Source: DASRAP01 sp964503275 (lineage in GTDB: Bacteria; Gemmatimonadota; Gemmatimonadetes; Gemmatimonadales; Gemmatimonadaceae). From it: DNA of 64,000 nucleotides. The notes beneath the pieces are model-generated. The model was not told the DNA's origin and searched no databases. It saw only the letters and a list, made by a program, of their open reading frames with translations. The position numbers and the translations under genes were made by a program. The stretch covers positions 62,001-126,000 of the forward strand of contig CAZCZO010000002.1 of assembly GCA_964503275.1 (NCBI GenBank), written 5' to 3'. How positions within the stretch are numbered: the first letter of the stretch is position 1; every line of letters begins with the position of its first letter. Shown here piece after piece: positions 42,095 through 49,276 of the stretch.

Positions 42095-42102
42095 TAACTT
42101 CC
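42095..42102 (+). promoter_or_regulatory. TAACTTCC -10-like box before the DUF2520 gene
   Basis: TAACTTCC is followed by ACAGC and the GTG start at 42108, a 5-bp spacer. The same box heads the argJ leader and a near copy (TAACTTAC) precedes folP. Confidence 0.5.
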
Positions 42103-42107
42103 ACAGC

Positions 42108-43001
42108 GTGAGTACCGCCCCCCTCGCGATCATCGGCCTCGGCGCGGTTGGCACGGCGCTGGCCCACGCCTGTGCCCGCGCCGGCGTGCCGGTCGCGGCC
42201 GTCGCCAGCCGCTCGCCCGCCAAGGCCGAGGACCTCGCCGCGGCGGTCGGGGCGCGCGCTGTCTCGATCGCCGAGGCGTCCGCGTCGGCATCGCTCATCG
42301 CGCTCACAGTGGCCGATCGCGCCATCGAGGATGCCGCGGCGCTGCTCGGGGGCGTCGAGGGACGCACGGTGTTCCATGCCAGTGGATCGCGCCCATCGAC
42401 GTGCTTGGGTCCCCTGGCCTCGCGGGGGGCGCACGTCGCCTCGTGGCATCCGCTCGCGGCGATCGCGGCACGGCACGGTCCCGACGCGCCCGAGGCCTAC
42501 GCGGACATGTTCCGCGGAGCGGCCGTCGCCATCGAGGGCCATGCCGCCGCACTGCCCGCACTGCGCACGCTCGCCACCGCCCTTGGCGCCCGCCCGTTCG
42601 ACATCGCGGCCGACGACAAGCCCGCGTACCACCTCGGCGCGGCCATCCTCGCGGGCTTCTCGGTCGCGCTGGCCGAGATCGCCGACGCGCAGTGGCGCAG
42701 CATCGGCCTGCCGCCGGAGATCGCGCACGATGGCTTGGCGCATCTGCTCGGGACCGTCGCCGCGAATCTCGCCGCAGCGCCCGCGCCGGGGTCAGCGCTC
42801 ACGGGCCCTATCGTGCGGGGCGATGTCGAGGCGCTGGCGCGGCAGGCCGCGCGTGCGCGGGAACTCTCGCCGGCCGCTGCGGCGCTGTACCGGGCCCACA
42901 CGACGCACCTCATCACGCTGGCCCTTGGGGCCTCGCGCATCACCCCCGAGACGGCCGAGCAGCTCGCGCTCGTCATCGCGGACCTCTCTGACGCTCCCTG
43001 A
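42108..43001 (+). CDS. Rossmann-fold / DUF2520 dehydrogenase-like protein beside panB
   Basis: 297 residues. The N-terminus is a dinucleotide-binding fold (LAIIGLGAVGTALAHACARAG) and the C-terminal half is the helical DUF2520 domain (AYHLGAAILAGFSVAL, then the last 60 residues). It is related in architecture to ketopantoate and pyrroline-carboxylate reductases, but is not PanE itself. It stops 1 bp before panB and heads the panB-panC operon, and no panE lies in the window. It may be the ketopantoate reductase of the pathway; this is inference. It starts at the GTG at 42108. Confidence 0.85.
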   Translation: MSTAPLAIIGLGAVGTALAHACARAGVPVAAVASRSPAKAEDLAAAVGARAVSIAEASASASLIALTVADRAIEDAAALLGGVEGRTVFHASGSRPSTCLGPLASRGAHVASWHPLAAIAARHGPDAPEAYADMFRGAAVAIEGHAAALPALRTLATALGARPFDIAADDKPAYHLGAAILAGFSVALAEIADAQWRSIGLPPEIAHDGLAHLLGTVAANLAAAPAPGSALTGPIVRGDVEALARQAARARELSPAAAALYRAHTTHLITLALGASRITPETAEQLALVIADLSDAP

Positions 43002-43002
43002 T

Positions 43003-43839
43003 ATGTCGCGCATCACCATCCCTGACCTCGTCGCCAAGAAGGCCAAGGGCGAGAAACTGGTCGCGATCACCGCGTACGACGCACCCTTCGCGCGGTTGGC
43101 CGACGACGCTGGCGCCGACATCCTGCTCGTGGGCGATTCGCTGGCGATGACCGTGCTCGGTCACCAGTCCACCGTGCCCGTGACGATGGATGAGATGCTG
43201 CACCACACGCGGGCCGTGGTGCGGGGCAGCGCACGGGCGCACGTGGTCTTCGACATGCCGTTCATGAGCTACCAGGCCAGCGCCAACGAGGCCATGCGCA
43301 ACGCGGGCCGCGCGCTCAAGGAGAGTGGGGCGCAGTCCGTGAAGTTCGAAGGCGGTGCGCGCTACGCGCCCTTGGTGCGGCGCATGGTCGAGTCGGGCAT
43401 CGGCGTCATGGGGCACGTGGGGCTGGGGCCGCAGTCCTCGCTGGCCCTCGGGGGCTACCCCGCCATGGGCACCGATCCGTCGTCGGCCGATGAGGTGATC
43501 GCCGACGCCGAAGCGCTCGCCGATGCGGGCGCGTACGCGCTGGTGCTGGAGCGTGTGCCCAGCGAGCTGGCGGCCGTGATCTCGCGACGCGTACGGATCC
43601 CGACGATCGGCATCGCGGCCGGCGCGGGCTGTGACGGGCAGGTGCAGGTGCTGCACGACCTGCTCGGTCTCGACGAGCACTTCCGGCCGCGCCATGCGGG
43701 CGTTTACGCGACGCTCGCCGGCACCATCCGCGAGGCCATCGCCGCCTATGCGGCCGATGTGCGCAGCGGCCGCTTCCCGCAGGAGCAGCATGGGGTGCGC
43801 ACCAGCGACATCCTGCGCGCGCATCTCAAAGGGCGATGA
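43003..43839 (+). CDS. panB: 3-methyl-2-oxobutanoate hydroxymethyltransferase
   Basis: 278 residues. PanB adds a hydroxymethyl group from methylenetetrahydrofolate to 2-ketoisovalerate, giving ketopantoate. The metal and substrate motifs are LVGDSLAMTVLGHQSTVPVT, VVFDMPFMSY and VKFEGG. Further motifs are VMGHVGLGPQSS, ALVLERVP (catalytic Glu) and IPTIGIAAGAGCDGQ. It is followed by panC with a 4-bp overlap. Confidence 0.96.
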   Translation: MSRITIPDLVAKKAKGEKLVAITAYDAPFARLADDAGADILLVGDSLAMTVLGHQSTVPVTMDEMLHHTRAVVRGSARAHVVFDMPFMSYQASANEAMRNAGRALKESGAQSVKFEGGARYAPLVRRMVESGIGVMGHVGLGPQSSLALGGYPAMGTDPSSADEVIADAEALADAGAYALVLERVPSELAAVISRRVRIPTIGIAAGAGCDGQVQVLHDLLGLDEHFRPRHAGVYATLAGTIREAIAAYAADVRSGRFPQEQHGVRTSDILRAHLKGR

Positions 43840-44687
43840 GCGCGACGCCGACCGTCGTGACCGACGCGGGCACCTTGCGTGCGGCGCTGCGGGCGCGCCG
43901 CGCGCGGGGTCCGGTGGGCTTCGTGCCGACCATGGGCTATCTCCACGATGGCCACGAGTCGCTGATGCAGCGCGCGCGGGCCACCGACGCGACCGTCGTG
44001 GTGAGCATCTTCGTGAACCCCACGCAGTTCGGGCCCAGCGAGGATTTCAGCAGTTATCCGCGCGATCTCGAGGCCGACGTCGCCCGCTGTGGTCGTGCGG
44101 GCGTGGACATCGTCTTCGCGCCGACGGCCGAGGTCATGTACCCACCCGGCGCCGTGTCGATCGTGCGCGTCGATGGTGTCTCGGGGCCGCTCGAGGGTGA
44201 GCGGCGACCGGGGCACTTCCAAGGGGTCGCGACGGTGGTGACCGCGCTGTTCAACCTCGTGCAGCCCGACACCGCGTATTTCGGCGAGAAGGACTGGCAG
44301 CAGTTGGCGGTGATCCGCCAGATGGTGCGCGACCTGCACATGCCGCTCTCGATCGTCGGGGTGCCGACGGTGCGCGAGCGCGATGGGGTGGCGCAGAGCA
44401 GTCGCAACGTCCGGCTGACGCCGGAGGCTCGGCTCGCGGCGCGGGGGATCCCGCGTGCGATCGCGCGGGTGCAGCAGGCCTTCGCGCAGAGTGAACGCCG
44501 CGCCGAGCAGCTCGAGACGCTGCTCGCCGACGCGCTGCGCGAGGAGCCTCTGCTGCAGATCGACTACGCCGTGGTGCGCGATGCGGCGACCCTGCAGCCT
44601 GTCACCCAGGTGGAGGCGTCGTCGCGCATCTTGATCGCCGTGCGCGCTGGCGCCGTCCGCCTGATCGACAACGCGGCGCTGGGCTGA
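43836..44687 (+). CDS. panC: Pantothenate synthetase
   Basis: 283 residues. It joins pantoate and beta-alanine using ATP. The HIGH-like motif is VGFVPTMGYLHDGHESL, the beta-alanine/ATP region is VSIFVNPTQFGPSEDF, and the KMSKS-like part is VAQSSRNVRLT. FGEKDWQQLAVIRQMV replaces the usual FGQKDxQQ. Its ATG overlaps the panB stop (ATGA). Aspartate decarboxylase (panD) is not here. Confidence 0.96.
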   Translation: MSATPTVVTDAGTLRAALRARRARGPVGFVPTMGYLHDGHESLMQRARATDATVVVSIFVNPTQFGPSEDFSSYPRDLEADVARCGRAGVDIVFAPTAEVMYPPGAVSIVRVDGVSGPLEGERRPGHFQGVATVVTALFNLVQPDTAYFGEKDWQQLAVIRQMVRDLHMPLSIVGVPTVRERDGVAQSSRNVRLTPEARLAARGIPRAIARVQQAFAQSERRAEQLETLLADALREEPLLQIDYAVVRDAATLQPVTQVEASSRILIAVRAGAVRLIDNAALG

Positions 44688-44699
44688 CGTCGGGCGTCG

Positions 44700-46442
44700 C
44701 TAGGTCACGGTGACGCGCGTCCAGCCTCGCAGCGCGTTGATCACCCAGCACGCGGTGGCGCGCGCGAGATCGTCGCGGGTGAGCACCTGCTCGCGCAGGG
44801 TCCCCTTGGCCAGCAACTCGCGACGCAGGATGCCGTTGAGCAGGCCGCAGTGACGCGCCGGGGTCACGAGTGCGCCGTCGAGCTCCAACACGAGGTTGCC
44901 GATGGTCGTCTCGGTCAACTCGCCGCGCGTGTTCCAGAGGATGACATCCCAAGCGTCGGGGTGCGCACGGCGCTGCGCGTCGTACACGGCCCGGTGCGTG
45001 GTCTTGTGGCAGAGCCAGACGTCGGACGCATCGACGGGGTCCGTCGCGAGGCGCACCGCGGGCGGGCGCTCGATGGGTGCGGGGGCTGGCTCTACCTCCA
45101 CGGTGCACTGCGCGTCTCGGGTCACCGTCAGGCGTAGGCGTGCGGGCGCATCGCAGCGCGCAGCGACGGCGTCCAGTGCCGTCGCAGCCGCGCGGCGCAA
45201 CGCTGCGGCGTCCCAGCCGAAGTACCGCGCCGACTCGGCGAGCCGGTCGAGATGGGCCTCGCGCCGCAGGACCTGCGCCGACTCCGCGCGCAGGGTCTCG
45301 AGCAGCGCGAAGTCCGGTTGCGATGCGGTGAGGATGGCCGCCTTGGCCACCACCTCGTCGTATTCGCGGTCGGGGGCCGAATCCCAGGTGATGCCGCTGC
45401 CGACCCCGTACACGGTGCGCCGGGTCCGCGCGTCGATCTGCAGGGTGCGGATCGCGACGCTGAAGGTCGCCTCGCCGGGGCCGATGTGGCCGATCGCACC
45501 GCAGTACACGCCGCGCGGGTCCGGCTCCGCCCTCGCGATGTGCGCCATGGCGGCCAGCTTGGGCGCACCGGTGACGGAGCCGCAGGGGAACAGCGCGCGG
45601 AACAGCTCCCGCGTGCCTATGCCGCTCCGCGCCTGGGCCTCGATGGTGCTGGTCATCTGGAGGACGGTGGGGCGCGATTCGACATCGAACAGTGAGATCA
45701 CGCGCACCGAGCCGGGGACGGCCAGATGCCCAAGGTCGTTGCGCAGCAGATCGACGATCATCACGTTCTCGGCGCGCTCCTTCTCGGAGCCGCGCAGTTG
45801 CGCTGCGAGGGCGTCGTCCTCCTCGGCGTAGCGCCCGCGACGCGTGGTCCCCTTCATGGGGCGGGTGACGAGGTGATCGCCGCAACGCTCGACGAAGAGC
45901 TCGGGCGATGCCGAGACGATCTCGAGGGTGCCCGTGTGCAGATGCGCGCCGTAGCCTGCGCCCTGCGCGGCGAGCAGGCGGGCGTATACCGCCGCGGGAT
46001 CATCCATCCCCTCGATGTCCAGGCGCAGCGTGTGGTTGACCTGGTACACGTCGCCGCGCGCGATGGCTTCGCGGATGGCGGCGATCGCGGCGTCGTACTG
46101 GGGTCGGTCGGTGCGAGGCACCCAGCGGAGTGCGGAAGGCGCGCCGGCATTCGCCAGCGGCGGGGCCTCTTCCAAGGCGTCCGCGACCGCGAACCACGCG
46201 AGGGGGCCGTCGCTGTCCCGCACCACCGCGGCCGTGTCGAAGGCTGGGGCGGCCTCGTAGGCCACGAACCCGATCGCGTGGCGGCCGAGTGCGACGTGCT
46301 GATCCACGGCGTCCAAGAGGTCCGCGACCTCCGACGCCTGCCATGCGACCAGCACCTCGCGTGGGGCGCTGATCATCGCACGGCCCAGCGGCCTGCCCGG
46401 TGAGGCGGGAAAATCGAGTCGGGCGAAGAGGTCTCGGGTCAC
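44700..46442 (-). CDS. pabB: Fused aminodeoxychorismate synthase component I and aminodeoxychorismate lyase (PabB-PabC)
   Basis: 580 residues. Residues 1 to about 345 are PabB: VYQVNHTLRLDIEG, VSASPELFVE, the PMKGTTRRG loop with the catalytic Lys, ENVMIVDLLRNDLGHL and FPCGSVTGAPK. The rest is a PLP enzyme of the BCAT/PabC type with the Schiff-base Lys in CHKTTHR and the phosphate-binding LLNGILRREL. Together they turn chorismate plus ammonia into 4-aminobenzoate. The glutamine amidotransferase PabA is absent from the window. The GTG start at 46442 has a TAAGTTAC box 8 bp upstream. It is divergent from folP, which uses the product. Confidence 0.94.
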   Translation of the reverse strand: MTRDLFARLDFPASPGRPLGRAMISAPREVLVAWQASEVADLLDAVDQHVALGRHAIGFVAYEAAPAFDTAAVVRDSDGPLAWFAVADALEEAPPLANAGAPSALRWVPRTDRPQYDAAIAAIREAIARGDVYQVNHTLRLDIEGMDDPAAVYARLLAAQGAGYGAHLHTGTLEIVSASPELFVERCGDHLVTRPMKGTTRRGRYAEEDDALAAQLRGSEKERAENVMIVDLLRNDLGHLAVPGSVRVISLFDVESRPTVLQMTSTIEAQARSGIGTRELFRALFPCGSVTGAPKLAAMAHIARAEPDPRGVYCGAIGHIGPGEATFSVAIRTLQIDARTRRTVYGVGSGITWDSAPDREYDEVVAKAAILTASQPDFALLETLRAESAQVLRREAHLDRLAESARYFGWDAAALRRAAATALDAVAARCDAPARLRLTVTRDAQCTVEVEPAPAPIERPPAVRLATDPVDASDVWLCHKTTHRAVYDAQRRAHPDAWDVILWNTRGELTETTIGNLVLELDGALVTPARHCGLLNGILRRELLAKGTLREQVLTRDDLARATACWVINALRGWTRVTVT

Positions 46443-46450
46443 GACACCGC

Positions 46451-46459
46451 GTAACTTAC
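46451..46459. promoter_or_regulatory. Shared bidirectional box GTAACTTAC between pabBC and folP
   Basis: The 21-bp gap between two divergent starts contains GTAACTTAC. Plus-strand TAACTTAC (46452-46459) ends 4 bp before the folP GTG at 46464. Minus-strand TAAGTTAC (46451-46458) ends 8 bp before the pabBC GTG at 46442. The element is palindromic except for its central base, so one sequence may drive both leaderless transcripts and coordinate the two halves of folate synthesis. Confidence 0.5.
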
Positions 46460-46463
46460 AGCC

Positions 46464-47267
46464 GTGCCCACGGTCACCTCACCGCAGGCGACGCTCGTCG
46501 CCGGGATCCTCAACGTGACGCCCGACTCGTTCTCGGACGGCGGACGGTTCGCGGCGGTCGATGCGGCGGTGGCACGGGCCCACGCGATGGTGGCGGAGGG
46601 CGCCGACTGGATCGACCTGGGCGGTGAGTCCACCCGTCCTGGGCATGCGCCGGTCCCGCTCGACGAAGAGCTGCGCCGCGTCGAGCCGGTGTTGCAGGCG
46701 TTGGGGGTGCCGCCGTGTCCGCTGTCGATCGACACCACCAAGTCCGCGGTCGCTGCGCGCGCACTGGCCCTCGGGGCGAGCATCGTGAACGACCAGTGGG
46801 GCTTGCAACGCGACCCGGCCATGGCCGAGGTGGTCGCGGACGCAGGTGCCCAGGTGATCGTGATGCACAATCGCTCGGCGGTGGAGGAGGGCGACATCGT
46901 GCACGCGGTCCTGCGCTTCCTCGAACGCTCCCTCACGATCGCGCAGCGCGCCGGGATCCCGCTCGAGCGGGTGATCGTGGACCCGGGTTTCGGCTTCGGG
47001 AAGACCGCCGAGCAGAACCTGGAGCTGCTACGCCGGCTCGGTGAGCTGCGGGTCCTTGGCCAGCGCATCCTCATCGGCACGTCGCGGAAGCGGATGATCG
47101 GTCACGTGCTCACGGGGACCACGCCCGAGGACCGTCTGGAGGGCACGGCCGCGACCGTCGCGCTGGGGATCAGCTTCGGGGCGCAGATCGTCCGCGTCCA
47201 CGATGTGCGGGCCATGGTGCGCGTCGCCCGAATGACCGACGCGGTATTGCGCGCGGGGGTGCCGTGA
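46464..47267 (+). CDS. folP: Dihydropteroate synthase
   Basis: 267 residues from a GTG. It condenses 4-aminobenzoate with hydroxymethyldihydropterin pyrophosphate, the sulfonamide-sensitive step. The two DHPS signatures are ILNVTPDSFSDGGRF and IDLGGESTRPGH. Others are LSIDTTKSAVAARAL, IVNDQWGLQ and VDPGFGFGKTAEQN. The end is RVHDVRAMVRVARM. It begins the folP-folB-folK operon, with 4-bp GTGA overlaps to each following gene. Confidence 0.96.
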   Translation: MPTVTSPQATLVAGILNVTPDSFSDGGRFAAVDAAVARAHAMVAEGADWIDLGGESTRPGHAPVPLDEELRRVEPVLQALGVPPCPLSIDTTKSAVAARALALGASIVNDQWGLQRDPAMAEVVADAGAQVIVMHNRSAVEEGDIVHAVLRFLERSLTIAQRAGIPLERVIVDPGFGFGKTAEQNLELLRRLGELRVLGQRILIGTSRKRMIGHVLTGTTPEDRLEGTAATVALGISFGAQIVRVHDVRAMVRVARMTDAVLRAGVP

Positions 47268-47629
47268 GCGACCGCATCGAGCTGCGCGGCCTCAGGGTCG
47301 AGGGGCGTCACGGTGTGTTCGCGGAGGAGCGTGCGCATGCGCAGCCATTCGTCGTCGATCTCGACCTGCGGCTCTCGCTCCAGGCCGCAGGGCGGTCCGA
47401 TGCGCTGCACCTGACGGTGGATTATGGCGCCGTGGCGTTGCAGGTCCGCGAGATCATCGAGGGTCCGTCGGTGCAGCTGATCGAGACGCTCGCGGAGCGG
47501 ATCGCGGCGGCCCTCCTCGCCACGACGACGGCCGAGCGGGTGCGGGTGCGTGTGGCCAAGCCGGAGGCGCCGATCGCCGTGGATCTCGAGACGGTCGCCG
47601 TCGAGATCGAGCGGGCGCGCGACCCGTGA
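47264..47629 (+). CDS. folB: Dihydroneopterin aldolase
   Basis: 121 residues. FolB converts dihydroneopterin to hydroxymethyldihydropterin and glycolaldehyde. Features are IELRGLRVEGRHGVFAEE at the start, the strand PFVVDLDLRLSL, LTVDYGAVALQVREII, and SVQLIETLAERIAAALL near the end. Its GTG start overlaps the folP stop and its stop overlaps the folK start. Confidence 0.94.
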   Translation: MSDRIELRGLRVEGRHGVFAEERAHAQPFVVDLDLRLSLQAAGRSDALHLTVDYGAVALQVREIIEGPSVQLIETLAERIAAALLATTTAERVRVRVAKPEAPIAVDLETVAVEIERARDP

Positions 47630-48132
47630 GCACGCTGGCGTACCTGGGGATCGGCAGCAACCTCGGCGATCGGCTCGCCGCGCTGCGCCGGGTGGTGGAG
47701 TCGCTCGACGCGGTCGGTGCGCGCGTGGCGATCGATGGTGTGCCGGCCCTGCGCGTGCGGCGCTGCTCGTCGGTGTATGCATCGGTCGCCATCGCGGAGG
47801 ACGGGCGAGAGTCTGCGGCGGATCCACCCTTCCTGAATGCCGTGCTGGAGGTCGAGGTCACGCTGTCGGCGGAGCAACTCTGGGCGCTCAGCACGGGCAT
47901 CGAGGTCGCACTCGGCCGCCGGAGCGGCCCACGCCATGCGCCGCGTGTGGTCGACATCGATCTGTTGCTGTTCGGGGAGGCGACCATCGATCGCCCGGAG
48001 CTGGTGGTCCCGCATCCGCGGATGTTCACGCGCGGGTTCGTGATGGCACCGTTGCATGAGCTGTTGCCGGAGCGCTGGCCGCCCTGGAGCGGGTCGGGCG
48101 TGCAGCGCGTGGTGGATGTGTCGCTGCGGTAG
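47626..48132 (+). CDS. folK: 2-amino-4-hydroxy-6-hydroxymethyldihydropteridine pyrophosphokinase
   Basis: 168 residues. It pyrophosphorylates the pterin made by FolB to give the FolP substrate. The start YLGIGSNLGDRLAALR, NAVLEVEVTLSAEQL, the signature HAPRVVDIDLLLFGEAT and VPHPRMFTRGFVMAPLHEL are all present. It is the last gene of the fol operon. Confidence 0.95.
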   Translation: MSTLAYLGIGSNLGDRLAALRRVVESLDAVGARVAIDGVPALRVRRCSSVYASVAIAEDGRESAADPPFLNAVLEVEVTLSAEQLWALSTGIEVALGRRSGPRHAPRVVDIDLLLFGEATIDRPELVVPHPRMFTRGFVMAPLHELLPERWPPWSGSGVQRVVDVSLR

Positions 48133-48250
48133 GGCGCGACTCGCCCGGACTCCGTAGAATTCCGGACCGTACGAACCCGAATGTGGAAGGTGGCGTTGAC
48201 TGAGTACTGTGCGAGGTCACTCACTCACCCCCTCCATTTCGATGCTAGCC

Positions 48251-49276
48251 ATGCCTGTTCGCGCACTCCTCACGTTCGGTGCGCTGTTCGCGGTCGCTGC
48301 CTGTTCGGACGACGATGTCGCCGGTCCCACGCCGCTGGATCCTTCGACCGCCCAAGCCACGATCGGCTCGGAGCCAGCGGCGTACGTGACGCTCGCCGGC
48401 GGCCCCACGGCCGTCACGGTCACGGACCCCGCGACCAGCACCGCGTGGGACCTGACGCTGAGTACGCTCAACGTGAACACCAACGGCGCGGCGGGTGTGC
48501 GGGTCCATTGTCTGTGCGCGAACGAGTCGGCCAGCAATGCGGAGCTGCAGGCCATGACGCCCGCGAACCAGTTGGCCGCGTTCGATGCGGTCACGGCTGC
48601 AAACATCCCCGCGGATGAGGCCTTCTCGCCCGACGTGTTCGCGCCGGCGATCAGCGGGTGGAGCACGGGTGTCGGTGCGGCGGCGGTGGCGAACCCTGAC
48701 CGGCTGATCGTGCTGCGCCGAGGGACCTCCTCGCTGACCTTCGTGAAGGTCCGGGTCACCGCGGTCACGGCGCCGACCGCCACGGGCTTCGGGTCAGTGA
48801 CCATTGAGTACGCGGCCCAGCCGACCCCGGGCGCTGCGTTCGATGCGGTGCAGACCGCGACCTTGCTGCCTGGCGTGACCTTCGAGTTCGCGACGGGGAC
48901 TGCGGGGACCGCGACCAGCTGGGACATCAAGCTGGACGGCCTGAACCTGGTGCTGAACAGCGGCGTGACCGGGACGGGGAGCACGGTCGGCATTTCGCTG
49001 GCGGGGAGCCCTGGTCTCAACTTCGTGACGCTCTCGGCCGCGACGGCAGCCACGATCCAGCCGACGACGTTCCGTCGCGATGGGGCGGTGTCGGTCTTCG
49101 GCAGCCGTCCGTGGTACAAGTACAACATCACGGGGACCGACCTGCAGGTGTGGCCCACGTTCAACGTGTACCTCGTGAAGCGCGGCACGCAGGTGTGGAA
49201 GCTGCAGCTCACGAACTACTACAGCCTGACGGGCGAGCCGCGCAACATCACGATCCGCAGCGCGCGTCTGCAGTGA
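48251..49276 (+). CDS. HmuY-family lipoprotein
   Basis: 341 residues. The lipoprotein signal ends in FAVAAC, with an acidic SDDD spacer after the Cys. The C-terminal half has the HmuY-type ending (WYKYNITGTDLQVWPTFNVY, then VWKLQLTNYYS). HmuY of Porphyromonas is a haem-binding haemophore-like lipoprotein working with the TonB receptor HmuR. Here the next gene, overlapping by 4 bp, is a TonB-dependent receptor, the same arrangement. Haem as the ligand is an inference from that. I chose the ATG at 48251; one at 48242 adds three residues. Confidence 0.82.
   Translation: MPVRALLTFGALFAVAACSDDDVAGPTPLDPSTAQATIGSEPAAYVTLAGGPTAVTVTDPATSTAWDLTLSTLNVNTNGAAGVRVHCLCANESASNAELQAMTPANQLAAFDAVTAANIPADEAFSPDVFAPAISGWSTGVGAAAVANPDRLIVLRRGTSSLTFVKVRVTAVTAPTATGFGSVTIEYAAQPTPGAAFDAVQTATLLPGVTFEFATGTAGTATSWDIKLDGLNLVLNSGVTGTGSTVGISLAGSPGLNFVTLSAATAATIQPTTFRRDGAVSVFGSRPWYKYNITGTDLQVWPTFNVYLVKRGTQVWKLQLTNYYSLTGEPRNITIRSARLQ

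Noticed and set aside
48164..48200. TTGACT before the HmuY-like gene as a classical sigma-70 -35 box
   Set aside because: No matching -10 box lies 16-18 bp downstream, and the window otherwise uses TAnnTT boxes near starts.
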